Below, piece after piece: positions 8,379-16,388 of a stretch of DNA of 20,986 nt; the stretch's first letter is position 1; the number at the start of each line of letters is the position of its first letter. The notes under the pieces are model-generated. The model did not search any database. It had not been told where the DNA came from and was given only the letters and a program-made list of their open reading frames with translations. The translations under genes and the position numbers were made by a program. Source of the stretch: CAZXCQ01 sp964639275 (GTDB taxonomy: Bacteria; Desulfobacterota; DSM-4660; Desulfatiglandales; Desulfatiglandaceae); NCBI GenBank assembly GCA_964639275.1, contig CAZXCQ010000093.1, positions 1 to 20,986 of the forward strand. Reading direction: 5' to 3'.

Positions 8379-8689
8379 GTAACGCTTTAGCTCTTTGGTA
8401 GCCGTTCAGGGGTTCAGAGTTCAAAGGTTTCGAGTTGTTTTTTTACTGAACTCTGTTTAAGACAAATGAGCCTCAAAGCCTCAATGGATCTCTCAATCGA
8501 ATTGTTGTTCCGCCATTTTAGGCATGAACCAAGCTCCTGTGCCACGAATTTGCTTTTTCAACCCAAAGTCGCAACGAAAGTTCAGACGTGACACATCAAT
8601 GACTGAAATATGGATTGAACATCGAACCTCTGAACCCTGAACCTTTAACCCCGTGAACGGTTACTCTCTTTGAAACCAGGAGAATGGGT
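8379..8689. repeat. Insertion target interrupted by the MITE-like element; related uninterrupted copy at 4176-4211
   Basis: The left flank 8379-8397 (GTAACGCTTTAGCTCTTTG) matches 4176-4194 at 17 of 19 bases. The right flank 8666-8688 matches 4188-4210 at about 19 of 23 bases. Together the flanks rebuild the continuous sequence found at 4176-4211, so that site looks like a related empty site. Both sites lie downstream of the two cysteine-rich paralog genes. Confidence 0.5.
8398..8664. mobile_element. MITE-like element, about 267 bp, with terminal inverted repeats
   Basis: The left end reads GTAGCCGTTCAGGGGTT and the right end, read on the other strand, GTAACCGTTCACGGGGTT. The similarity continues inward about 35-45 bp through GTTCAGAG and AGGTT(T)CGA segments, with small gaps. 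A 7-bp direct repeat CTCTTTG (8391-8397 and 8666-8672) flanks it, as expected for target duplication. No transposase or other reading frame is visible inside, so it would need mobilising in trans. It fills most of the 365-bp gap between the flavodoxin gene and cysteine-rich copy B. Confidence 0.55.
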
Positions 8690-8723
8690 CAAAAGTGCCC
8701 GTTTTGAGGCATACCCGTTTGGG

Positions 8724-9560
8724 TCATTGTCTCTTTGTGAACCTGATCCGGCAGACATTATCGCCGCAGCATTGGAATTTATCCATGGTAAAGGCGTATC
8801 GGTCAAATACCCCAAGGGCCTTCAATATGGCCTCATAATAGTTAGTCGAGACCGGTGCCTCACACTTGAGCGTCATCGAGCGTGCGGTCTCTTCACCCAG
8901 CATTTCTCGCATACTGTACCAGTAGGGGCAACAGAGTATTTCGGCTTCATGAACATCCGGGTCGTGCCGGGTCACCTTATAGGGACAGGCAATCGATTCC
9001 CAATAGATCTGAGAGAGTCTGCCGAGCTTATCCATATCCACATCATCGGGCCCGGAGATCCCGACGGTCTTTTTTGCTCCATCCAGTTCAGCCAGGGCGA
9101 ATGTCTCCCACAGGCCCATATAGAGGGGGAATCCGTCCTTTGTGCCCAGATGATTCTCGAGTCTCAGGTAGATATTGAAATCAAACAGGGCAAAGAGTCT
9201 CACCCAGTTAAGAAGCGATTCGTTGATATCCCTTCCGGAACCCTTTATGGCCGGATGATTCGAATCCGCCAGGATCTGAGAGAGCGTCTTTCCAATCTTC
9301 TCGATATCGATCGGCCCTGTGAGACCAATTTTTTCTTTGATGGCCTGGGGTGCCGTTTCGGCCACATGGGTCCAGATATCTTTTAGGATCTTCTCCCTTT
9401 TGTCCTTTTCGACGCCGACCAATCCTTTAAGAAGATTGGAATAATGAAACGCAAGCCCTTGAGACCAGGTAAAGATGTCATCTTCTGCCTTGTGTCCGAT
9501 CTCTGCAAGGCTTCCAAAAAGGCCAAGAGATCCCTGTGATCTTTCTTCCGTTGCTTCCAT
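8724..9560 (-). CDS. Cysteine-rich uncharacterised protein, copy B, with N-terminal extension
   Basis: 278 residues, probably cytoplasmic. Residues 1-120 form an extra, mostly helical region without recognised similarity. Residues 125-278 align with the protein at 4290-4910: FNIYLRLENHLGT with YAAFTAMEEEVGT, LSQIYWES with IAQIMIKS, CCPYWYS with DCPYTTQ, YYEAILKALGVFDRYAF with IFETYLKLTGLYDKWVF, and the closing CRIRF with CEFNF. Cysteines are C192, C210, C211, C233, C264, C265 and C270; those at 211, 233, 264/265 and 270 have counterparts in copy A. Family assignment (DUF6125 or ATC-hydrolase-like) is tentative and no reaction is claimed. The ATG at 9560 follows AAGGAGG, 43 bp after the D-aminoacylase gene, so it appears to be the last gene of the long operon before the MITE-like insertion. 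Confidence 0.8.
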   Translation of the reverse strand: MEATEERSQGSLGLFGSLAEIGHKAEDDIFTWSQGLAFHYSNLLKGLVGVEKDKREKILKDIWTHVAETAPQAIKEKIGLTGPIDIEKIGKTLSQILADSNHPAIKGSGRDINESLLNWVRLFALFDFNIYLRLENHLGTKDGFPLYMGLWETFALAELDGAKKTVGISGPDDVDMDKLGRLSQIYWESIACPYKVTRHDPDVHEAEILCCPYWYSMREMLGEETARSMTLKCEAPVSTNYYEAILKALGVFDRYAFTMDKFQCCGDNVCRIRFTKRQ

Positions 9561-9603
9561 TTATTCCTCCTTCGGTTAGGAAATGAATTTGAAAAACAGT
9601 CCT

Positions 9604-11241
9604 TTACTTCCGCAGGACTTTTCCTGGGAGAATACCCTTAACCTGTCCATTCTCCAGCAATACCTGGCCATTTACGATCACATAATGGATCCCCTCCGGG
9701 AACTGCCTGGGATCCTCGTATGTGGCCCTGTCGCTGATTTTTTCCGGGTCAAAGAGAACAAGATCGGCAAAATAGCCTTCTGCAATGATTCCCCTTTCCT
9801 TGAGACCCAGCCGATTTGCTGGAAAGGATGTCATTCGCCTCACCGCATCCTCCAGGGGAAGGAGCTTCTCTTCCCTGACATACCTCCCGAGGATTCTGGG
9901 ATAGGTCCCGTATGCGGCCGGGTGCGGTTTTCCCCGGCCGATGTCTATGGCGTCGGTGGCATACCCGCCCAGGGGATGCTGAATTATTGCCCTTATGGGT
10001 GCGTCATTGTTCCGATCCCCGGATACCCCGAAAATCAACTGGCTGATCGCACCCCCTTCTTCAACCAGGAGGTTGGTAATGGAATCAAAGGGGGATTTTC
10101 CTACCCTTTGCCCCAGCTGGACCAGGTTTAGCCCTTCAAACCCCTTATTCTTTTCACTGGGGATGTAACCGATATAAACCTTTTCCCATCCCGCGGCCTT
10201 TACCAGGTTGTGGGGCCAGGAACCGGGGAGCCAGGTGGGCCATTCAGGGACAACCTCTTCAATATCCTTTTCGATCTTTTTCCGGCTCTTCGGATCGTTT
10301 ACCCTTTCGACGAATCTTGGCCATCCCCCGTCCAGACTCCAGGGGGGGTAGATGGCAATCATCATCGTCATGGCAGCGGTGTAGGGGAACATATCGTATG
10401 CCATATCGATCCCCCTCGCCCGTGCCTCTTCGTCCATCCTGAGGGTCATCTCAATTTTGTGCCAGTTCTCGTGGCCAAAGGCCTCGTAGTGTGACCGGTG
10501 GACCCTGCAACCGGTCTTTTCCCCAATCTCGATCAGTTCCTGCTGCGCCTCTATATCGGTTTCGCTGGACCCCCTGATGTGACTCGTATAGATCCGGTCA
10601 TATTGCGACACGATCTTCCCCAGCTCGGTGAGTTCATGGGTGTCTGCAAACATTCCCGGGGCATAGATCAAACCGCTGGACAACCCAAAAGAACCCTGTT
10701 CGAAGGTCTCCTTAAGAAAACCCTTCATGTCTTCGATCTCTTCTGGCGAGGAAATACCGCCGGAAAAGCCTTTTACAAGCGCCCGTATTGCACCGTGTCC
10801 CGTAAGGGTACCCACATTGACCACCACCCCGTTTTTCTCCACGATGTCAAGATATTCCCCCATACTGTTCCACTGCCAGGGGACCTTGTCCGGGGTCATC
10901 CATCCGACACTTGCCTCCATCACCGGCTTTATCTCGTCCCTGACCGGGGAGACGCTGATACCGCAATTTCCCATGATTTCAGTGGTTATCCCCTGTCGGA
11001 CTCTCCCTTCAAGGAGGTCGGGTTGTTTTTTATTCAGAAAGATCATCTCCGAATGGGAATGCATATCAATAAACCCGGGGGCCAGTGCCATGTCCTTGCC
11101 GTCAATGATCTTTTGGGCATCCCGGGTTTCCACGCGGCCCACGTGTGCAATCCTTTCCCCTTTGATCCCCACGTCTGCGTAAAACCAGGGATTGCCGAGA
11201 CCATCTATCACCTTTACATTTTTTACTACTAAGGAGTACAT
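9604..11241 (-). CDS. N-acyl-D-amino-acid deacylase (D-aminoacylase), amidohydrolase superfamily
   Basis: 545 residues, close to the 480-550 usual for the family, which hydrolyses N-acyl-D-amino acids to a D-amino acid and a carboxylate. The metal motif HSHSEM follows PGFIDM near residue 60. The family-specific bridging cysteine is in MGNCGISVSPV, and the metal histidines are in YTSHIRG and HRSHYEAFG. Further family marks are DMFPYTA, the aspartate region ATDAID, and GTYPRILGRYVREE; the C-terminal beta-sandwich ends with IVNGQVLLENG. The ATG at 11241 has GGGGAGGA at good spacing; a TTG 18 bp upstream is less likely. It lies 24 bp after the SnoaL-like gene and 43 bp before copy B. A D-specific deacylase in an operon with an alanine racemase and a thiolase that releases D-alanine points to D-amino-acid catabolism. 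The acyl and side-chain specificity is unknown. Confidence 0.9.
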   Translation of the reverse strand: MYSLVVKNVKVIDGLGNPWFYADVGIKGERIAHVGRVETRDAQKIIDGKDMALAPGFIDMHSHSEMIFLNKKQPDLLEGRVRQGITTEIMGNCGISVSPVRDEIKPVMEASVGWMTPDKVPWQWNSMGEYLDIVEKNGVVVNVGTLTGHGAIRALVKGFSGGISSPEEIEDMKGFLKETFEQGSFGLSSGLIYAPGMFADTHELTELGKIVSQYDRIYTSHIRGSSETDIEAQQELIEIGEKTGCRVHRSHYEAFGHENWHKIEMTLRMDEEARARGIDMAYDMFPYTAAMTMMIAIYPPWSLDGGWPRFVERVNDPKSRKKIEKDIEEVVPEWPTWLPGSWPHNLVKAAGWEKVYIGYIPSEKNKGFEGLNLVQLGQRVGKSPFDSITNLLVEEGGAISQLIFGVSGDRNNDAPIRAIIQHPLGGYATDAIDIGRGKPHPAAYGTYPRILGRYVREEKLLPLEDAVRRMTSFPANRLGLKERGIIAEGYFADLVLFDPEKISDRATYEDPRQFPEGIHYVIVNGQVLLENGQVKGILPGKVLRK

Positions 11242-11265
11242 TTTTTCCTCCCCGGTCAAGTCCTA

Positions 11266-11682
11266 TCATAAATCCAGCTGCCCCTGCTGGACCAGCAGGG
11301 TTGCCAGATCATAATACTCGGTAATCCTATCAATCTTTCCCTCTTTGAGCCGGAAGAAGTAGGCAATACGCAAATCCACCGCTTTGCCAGTCGGTTCCAC
11401 CCCTCGGAACACCCCGCTGTTGGTGGCCTTCCACCTGACCTGGCAGATCACCGCATCCCCGTCAAAAAAGGTCTCTTCGACCTTGGCGATGCAGTCCGGA
11501 TACCCTTTAAATACGTCTGAGTAGGATTTCTTAAAGGCGCTCATACCGGTAAAGGGTTCGGGCTCTGCAACCTCATCCGCAACAATCGTCTCTGTGCAAA
11601 GTCCTCCCATCCTATCAACATCGTGATCATTCATCGCTTCGAAGAAGTCCTCGATCAGTTGAATCGATCTTTCCCTTTTCAT
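11266..11682 (-). CDS. SnoaL-like (NTF2-fold) protein 1
   Basis: 138 residues of the NTF2/SnoaL cone fold: an opening helix with DFFEAMNDHDVDRMGGL, a GMSAFKKSY segment, then the paired strands AVICQVRWKATNSGVF, AYFFRLKEGKIDRITEYYD. The family includes polyketide cyclases, ester cyclases, dehydratases and isomerases acting on small hydrophobic molecules; the sequence does not tell which. The ATG at 11682 has GGAGGTT upstream. It lies 41 bp after livF and 24 bp before the D-aminoacylase gene. A second, longer SnoaL-like protein is encoded at the other end of the liv genes (16389-16889), with the same closing pattern of a strand followed by a DL...QQxG segment. Confidence 0.85.
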   Translation of the reverse strand: MKRERSIQLIEDFFEAMNDHDVDRMGGLCTETIVADEVAEPEPFTGMSAFKKSYSDVFKGYPDCIAKVEETFFDGDAVICQVRWKATNSGVFRGVEPTGKAVDLRIAYFFRLKEGKIDRITEYYDLATLLVQQGQLDL

Positions 11683-11723
11683 TTCAGAACCTCCTCTCTC
11701 TCTTCAATGATGGTCAACCCAAG

Positions 11724-12434
11724 CTATTTTGTGGCGCAGAGATATCTCTCTTTTACCTCATCATTTGTCGCAAGCTCGGCCGAGGCGGATTCATATACGA
11801 TCTTTCCCTTGCTGATAATAAAGGCATAATCAGAGACGCCCAGTGCGAGTGGGAGATTTTGCTCTACCAGGAGAATGGAAAGCCCCTGTGTCTTTAGTTG
11901 GCCGATAATGATCCCAATATCCCGGACGATCTTTGGGGCAAGGCCTTCTGAGGGTTCATCCATCAAGAGGAGGTCGGGGTTGGTCATCAGCGCCCGGCCG
12001 ATGGCGAGCATCTGTTGTTCGCCTCCGCTGAGGAGGTCCCCTTTGAGATGAGCGCGTTGCTCCAAGATGGGAAACTGGGAATAGGCCCTATCCAGGGACC
12101 ATTCCCCGGTCTTCCCCCGCGACCTGGCCGCAACAGTGAGATTCTCTTTGACACTCAGCGATGGGAGTATGTTTCGTCCTTGAGGGATCAGCCCGATGCC
12201 CATCTTGGCGATGCGGTAAGGCCTTAGGTTGGTGATGTTCTTGCCCCGAAACCGCACCACCCCCTCCCTTGGCGGGGTAAAGCCAATGACCGAGCGAATG
12301 ATCGTTGTCTTTCCCATGCCATTTCGTCCCAGGAGGGCCACAATAGTCCCCTGCGGGACCTGCATGGAAACACCGTGGAGGACATAGCTTTCCCCGTAAT
12401 AGGTATGGATATCCACCAGTTCCAGGAGGGTCAT
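11724..12434 (-). CDS. livF: Branched-chain amino-acid ABC transporter ATPase LivF
   Basis: 236 residues, standard for LivF. The Walker A motif GRNGMGKTT is typical of LivF rather than LivG. The ABC signature is LLSGGEQQMLAIGRALM, Walker B LLLMDEPSEGLAP, and the switch histidine is replaced by the usual LivF ending LLVEQN. It powers import through LivH and LivM at the inner face of the membrane. The ATG at 12434 lies 4 bp after the livG stop codon with only weak ribosome-binding sequence, so translation is probably coupled; the reading from 12581 overlaps livG and is rejected. It is the last liv gene, and the SnoaL-like gene follows after 41 bp. Confidence 0.96.
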   Translation of the reverse strand: MTLLELVDIHTYYGESYVLHGVSMQVPQGTIVALLGRNGMGKTTIIRSVIGFTPPREGVVRFRGKNITNLRPYRIAKMGIGLIPQGRNILPSLSVKENLTVAARSRGKTGEWSLDRAYSQFPILEQRAHLKGDLLSGGEQQMLAIGRALMTNPDLLLMDEPSEGLAPKIVRDIGIIIGQLKTQGLSILLVEQNLPLALGVSDYAFIISKGKIVYESASAELATNDEVKERYLCATK

Positions 12435-12438
12435 AGAA

Positions 12439-13179
12439 TCACTCGATGCCCATGTAGATTTCTCTGACCCTCTGGTCTGACTCGATCTCATCGGGTGTTC
12501 CATCCGCAATGATTTCCCCGTAGTGGAGCACGATGATCCGTTGGGCAACTTCAAATACCAGGTCCATGTCATGGTCCACAATCAGGACGGTGTTGTTTGA
12601 TCCAAGGTTCTTGATGAGGCCAATGATCTCCGAGCCTTCCTCTTTGGTCAGTCCTGCGCTCGGCTCATCGAGGAGAAGCAGTCGCGGCTCCAGGGCAAGA
12701 CCCAGATCAATTTCGAGTCTCCTCTGCTCGCCGTGGGCCAGATTCTTTACAGGCTCATCTCTTCTTTCCCACAAACCCAGGGTCTTGAGGGTCTCAACGG
12801 CCTTGTCATAGACCTCTGTAAAGTCCTCAACCAAACGAAACATCTTGAACCGACTCGCTCTGGTCCCGTGAAGTGTCAACAGGACGTTATCCATTACAGT
12901 CAGCCTCTTAAAAAGGCTGATGATCTGGAACGCTCGGGCCTGGCCAAGATGGGCCCGGGCATGTGTTGGCAGGTCCGTCACGTCCTCTCCGAAGAAGTAG
13001 ATCCTGCCCGATGTTGCTGAGAGCTGTCCGTTGATCAGATTGAACAGGGTGGTCTTTCCTGCGCCGTTCGGTCCGATAATTGCCAGCCGGTCTCCCACCT
13101 CCACAGAGAAATTGACGTCACTGACTGCCTTTACACCACCGAATTGTTTGGACAACCCCTCAACTCTCAGCGATTCCAT
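12439..13179 (-). CDS. livG: Branched-chain amino-acid ABC transporter ATPase LivG
   Basis: 246 residues. Walker A is GPNGAGKTTLFNLINGQL, the signature NLAHGEQRRLEI is a LivG-type variant of LSGGQ, Walker B is LLLLDEPSAGLT and the switch histidine is in VLIVDHDMDLVF. The C-terminal RIIVLHYGEIIADGTPDEI is typical for the family. It forms the ATPase pair with LivF. The start ATG at 13179 lies inside the last codons of livM (20-bp overlap), with no strong ribosome-binding site next to it, which suggests translational coupling. Confidence 0.96.
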   Translation of the reverse strand: MESLRVEGLSKQFGGVKAVSDVNFSVEVGDRLAIIGPNGAGKTTLFNLINGQLSATSGRIYFFGEDVTDLPTHARAHLGQARAFQIISLFKRLTVMDNVLLTLHGTRASRFKMFRLVEDFTEVYDKAVETLKTLGLWERRDEPVKNLAHGEQRRLEIDLGLALEPRLLLLDEPSAGLTKEEGSEIIGLIKNLGSNNTVLIVDHDMDLVFEVAQRIIVLHYGEIIADGTPDEIESDQRVREIYMGIE

Positions 13180-14158
13180 ATCGATGACTCAGCTTCTCCC
13201 AGATTCTCCAGAGGTAAACCCCGATCCCGTCTCTTGCAAAGATGATGGTCAGAACAAAGAGCCCCCCCAGGATCAGCGGCCACCGCTGCGGCAGAAAGAT
13301 GCTCGCAAAGGTCTCCACAAACACGAATACGGCGGCACCGATAACCGGACCCAAAAAGGTCCCGAGCCCCCCCATGATGGCCATGACCATGGGGATAAAG
13401 GAGGTGCCGATACCCAGATGGTTTGGAGAGACAAAAAAGTTGTAATAGGCGAACAGGACACCCGCGATACCGGCAAAGGCCCCCGAGATCACAAAGGCGC
13501 TATACTTGTAAAACCACGTATCATAGCCCACCGCTTCCATCCTGGACTCATCTTCTCTTATACCTGTCAGGGCAAGCCCATAAGGCGAACGTACCAGACG
13601 GTAGAGCAATACAAAGCTGATAATAAAACAGACGAGGACCAGGTAGTAGAACGATCTCGTATTCAGACTGAAACCGGGTATGCCCAGGCTTGGCAATGCA
13701 ATACCGGTGATCCCCTGCATGCCCTTTGAATTCAGCCATTTTACATTCCATGCAAGGCTGTAAAGCATCTGCCCCAGGGCAAAGGTCACCAAAAGGAAAT
13801 AGATGCCTGATGCCCGTAAGGCAATAATCCCAAAAATGGCGGCAACAGAGGTCGCCACAAGCAAACCGAGGGGAGCGGTAACCCAGAACAGATCCACTCC
13901 TCCGTGGAGTTTCAGAAGGGCCACTGTATATCCACCGGCGCCAAAAAAGGCGGCATGACCGAGGGAAAGGAGTCCCCCGTAACCAAAAACGACATTGTAG
14001 CTCATGGCGAAAAGGGCAAGGATGAGAAACCGGGTCATCAGGCCTTCGCTGTATGTGGACAGAAAGAAGGGAAGGATGAAAAGGATCAAACCAGCGGCCA
14101 TGTAAGGGGTTGCTCCCCTGAGCGAATTGTGTTTCCTCCGGCGTCCGGTGGTTGACAT
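13160..14158 (-). CDS. livM: Branched-chain amino-acid ABC transporter permease LivM
   Basis: 332 residues with about eight to ten hydrophobic segments, for example around YMAAGLILFILPFFL, FGYGGLLSLGHAAFFGAGGY and FIPMVMAIMGGLGTFLGPVI. The GYGGLLSLGHAAFFG and GGLGTFLGPVIGA motifs are the LivM permease hallmarks. It forms the transmembrane channel with LivH. It starts 3 bp after livH, with GGGAGGA near the livH end serving as its ribosome-binding site, and its end overlaps livG by 20 bp. The basic N-terminus (TTGRRRKH) should lie in the cytoplasm. Confidence 0.95.
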   Translation of the reverse strand: MSTTGRRRKHNSLRGATPYMAAGLILFILPFFLSTYSEGLMTRFLILALFAMSYNVVFGYGGLLSLGHAAFFGAGGYTVALLKLHGGVDLFWVTAPLGLLVATSVAAIFGIIALRASGIYFLLVTFALGQMLYSLAWNVKWLNSKGMQGITGIALPSLGIPGFSLNTRSFYYLVLVCFIISFVLLYRLVRSPYGLALTGIREDESRMEAVGYDTWFYKYSAFVISGAFAGIAGVLFAYYNFFVSPNHLGIGTSFIPMVMAIMGGLGTFLGPVIGAAVFVFVETFASIFLPQRWPLILGGLFVLTIIFARDGIGVYLWRIWEKLSHRYGIAES

Positions 14159-14161
14159 TTT

Positions 14162-15022
14162 CTAGATCTTCCTCCCGAGAAGTCCTGTGGGGCGAACAAT
14201 CAGAACGACAATCATGGTCAGATACATGGTGAACATGGCCAGCTGTGGAAAGACCGCCTTCCCAAAGGCATCCACCACTCCGATAAGAATCCCGCCCAGG
14301 AGTGCCCCCTGTATGGACCCCACACCTCCGACAATAATGACGATCAAGGCAAGCAGCAGCACCTCCAGTCCCAGGTCGGTCCTGACGCCCAATAATTGCG
14401 CCCCGATGACCCCTGCCGCTCCAGCGATAAATGAAGAGACAAAGAAGATAACTGCAAAGGCCAGCTCCAGGTTAATCCCCAGCCCCATGGTGGTTTCCTT
14501 GTCATCCATGCCCGCGCGGACAATGGCACCCATCCGGGTCCTATCCTGTAGCCACCACAACCCAACGGCAAGAATGAGACCGATCAGGATGATGGCTATT
14601 CGGGCCTTTGGATAGGCCCTGCCCATGATCTCAAAAGAACCGGTCAGGAACCTGGCAGTAAACGGCATTCTGGGCCATCCCCCCCACACCCAAAGACACA
14701 CGTTACTCAAGATATAGACAAAACCAAAGGTCAACAGGACCTGTTCGTTGGGCTGTTTATAGAGATGGCGCAGCAAACCCCGTTCTATGGCCAGCCCCAC
14801 CAGACCGGCGGAAAGCCCGCCTGCCAGAATCCCGAGACCGAAAGTGGCCCCACACTTCACGGCCACGGTCCAGCCCACGTAGGCCCCGACCATATAGATG
14901 GCCCCGTGGGCAAGGTTTGTGATCCCCATGGCCCCGAGCACGATAGACATGCCGGCGGCGATGAGAAACAACACCATGCCATAAGACATGCCGTTAAGGA
15001 GGTTGATGACAAACCAGTCCAT
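14162..15022 (-). CDS. livH: Branched-chain amino-acid ABC transporter permease LivH
   Basis: 286 residues, standard length, with several membrane segments and the LivH marks NLLNGMSYGMVLFLIAAG at the N-terminus, LGAMGITNLAHGAIYMVGAY, and IVIIVGGVGSIQGALLGGI near the C-terminus. It is the second half of the permease. The ATG at 15022 follows TTGAGGAAAG. A strong terminator lies between it and livK, so its level is probably set by read-through or by an additional promoter. Confidence 0.95.
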   Translation of the reverse strand: MDWFVINLLNGMSYGMVLFLIAAGMSIVLGAMGITNLAHGAIYMVGAYVGWTVAVKCGATFGLGILAGGLSAGLVGLAIERGLLRHLYKQPNEQVLLTFGFVYILSNVCLWVWGGWPRMPFTARFLTGSFEIMGRAYPKARIAIILIGLILAVGLWWLQDRTRMGAIVRAGMDDKETTMGLGINLELAFAVIFFVSSFIAGAAGVIGAQLLGVRTDLGLEVLLLALIVIIVGGVGSIQGALLGGILIGVVDAFGKAVFPQLAMFTMYLTMIVVLIVRPTGLLGRKI

Positions 15023-15055
15023 TGTCTTTCCTCAAGACAGGGGTTGAGATGAGGC

Positions 15056-15093
15056 AAAAAAAGGGGCGGTGGGGAATTGGCCCGGACCGCCCC
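15056..15093 (-). terminator. Intrinsic terminator between livK and livH
   Basis: On the minus strand GGGGCGGT (15086-15093) pairs with ACCGCCCC (15063-15070) in a perfect 8-bp stem, with possible inner GGG/CCC pairing, and is followed directly by seven T residues (15056-15062). This is a textbook rho-independent terminator. It begins about 11 bp past the livK stop codon and 34 bp before livH starts. In an otherwise co-directional series it should make the binding protein more abundant than the permease and ATPases. Confidence 0.85.
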
Positions 15094-15103
15094 GGACGGA
15101 CAA

Positions 15104-16270
15104 CTACTTCTTCAATCTCGGATCAGTTACAGCCTTATAGGTCTTGATGGGATTCCAATAGTATTGATCACCCTTTTTCTTGAGTTCCACGATATAGTTG
15201 TTCACAAGGGCCACCCCCTCCGGGCTGACCGCCAGTGGTCCCTGGGGGGTGTCAATCTTTACCTTTAGCAGGGCAGGCCACATCTTATCAAAGGAGTCAT
15301 CCCCTCCTGTGGCCTTCAACGCCGCCAGGATTGTGAGGGTGATGGCATAGGAGTTGGCCTCCAGACCACCCGGTGCCTGGCCGAAGCGCTTGGTCATGGC
15401 CTCCACCCACTTCTTGTTGATGGGGGTATCCATCGTGGCCATATAGAGTGCCTGGCCTTTTAGTCCCAGGACCCAATCGCCCAGCTGGGAGGTGATCTGT
15501 TGCGGCATATCGGAGGCCAGCGTGGTCCCGAGCAGGGGGATCTTCACCCCAAACTCGTGATACTGGGAGAGGAAGAGCTGGGCCGCTGAAGGCCCTTCCA
15601 CAAAGTATCCGATGCAGTCGGCCTCTTTCAGGGATGAGAGGTAAGGACCAAAATCCTTATTGCCCACCGGCCACCAAACCTGCTGGACCACCTTTCCCCC
15701 CTTTTCTTCAAATGCCATCTTGATGCCTTTGATAAACCCGTGTCCCCCGGCGTAGTCGGTCCCCGCCGTGATCATGGTCTTGTAACCGAGTTCGGCCGCG
15801 TAGTAACCCACAGGGGCCGTGAGCCCGACCAGTGTTGTCGGATAGATAAACCAGTTTTTGTACTTGGTAAGTTCGATGTCACCACAGTAGAAGCTGGCTG
15901 TCAGGACCTTTTTGTTTGCCAGATAGGGCGCAATGGCCATGTGGGCATCACCCATCAGCGGGCCAATGATAATGTTGACCTGATCTCTCTCAACAAGCTT
16001 TTTTGCCTTTTCCAGACAGACATTCATGTCTGCTGCTGCATCTTCCGGGATCAGCTCGATCTTTCTGCCACCGACCGTATAGTTCACCTCTTCAAGTGCC
16101 ATGACGATCCCGTTCTTAAAGAGGGGGCCGATAAAGGCGATCGGGCCTGTGAGGTTTAAGATGGTACCTATCTTGATGGGTTCGGCTGCCCGGGCCGTTC
16201 CCGGGGGGACCAGAAAAACCGGGGAAACCATAAGACCGATAGCCAGAAACAGGATAATGAGTCTTTTCAT
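15104..16270 (-). CDS. livK: Periplasmic amino-acid-binding protein of the Liv type
   Basis: 388 residues of the peripheral-binding-protein class I fold. A Sec signal peptide is clear: MKRL, a hydrophobic core to about residue 25, and a cleavage site near ARAAEP. The mature part starts IKIGTILNLTGPIAFIGP, the ligand-binding opening of the family, and later shows IIIGPLMGDAHMAIAP and the substrate-contact region ASFYCGDIE. The ligand cannot be read from the sequence: relatives bind branched-chain amino acids, aromatic acids or amides. The ATG at 16270 follows AAAGGAGGG; a longer reading from 16303 adds residues before the signal peptide and is rejected. Its place after ortAB-alr suggests an amino acid used by that pathway. 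Confidence 0.93.
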   Translation of the reverse strand: MKRLIILFLAIGLMVSPVFLVPPGTARAAEPIKIGTILNLTGPIAFIGPLFKNGIVMALEEVNYTVGGRKIELIPEDAAADMNVCLEKAKKLVERDQVNIIIGPLMGDAHMAIAPYLANKKVLTASFYCGDIELTKYKNWFIYPTTLVGLTAPVGYYAAELGYKTMITAGTDYAGGHGFIKGIKMAFEEKGGKVVQQVWWPVGNKDFGPYLSSLKEADCIGYFVEGPSAAQLFLSQYHEFGVKIPLLGTTLASDMPQQITSQLGDWVLGLKGQALYMATMDTPINKKWVEAMTKRFGQAPGGLEANSYAITLTILAALKATGGDDSFDKMWPALLKVKIDTPQGPLAVSPEGVALVNNYIVELKKKGDQYYWNPIKTYKAVTDPRLKK

Positions 16271-16321
16271 CTTCTTGCCCTCCTTTTTGAAATTAATAAT
16301 CATCTTTCCCTTGCCAAACCA

Positions 16322-16374
16322 CCAATCCTGCCCGTCCCCTGACCCGTTTTGCCAGGCAGGGAGACCCGGATTGG
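16322..16374. other. Imperfect stem-loop between the SnoaL-like gene and livK
   Basis: CCAATCC (16322-16328) and GGATTGG (16368-16374) are perfect 7-bp inverted arms, with a short TGCC/GGCA pairing further in. It lies between the second SnoaL-like gene and livK, and no T-run follows on either strand. It could stabilise or separate the livK message. Confidence 0.35.
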
Positions 16375-16388
16375 GTTCCTCTCCCTCT

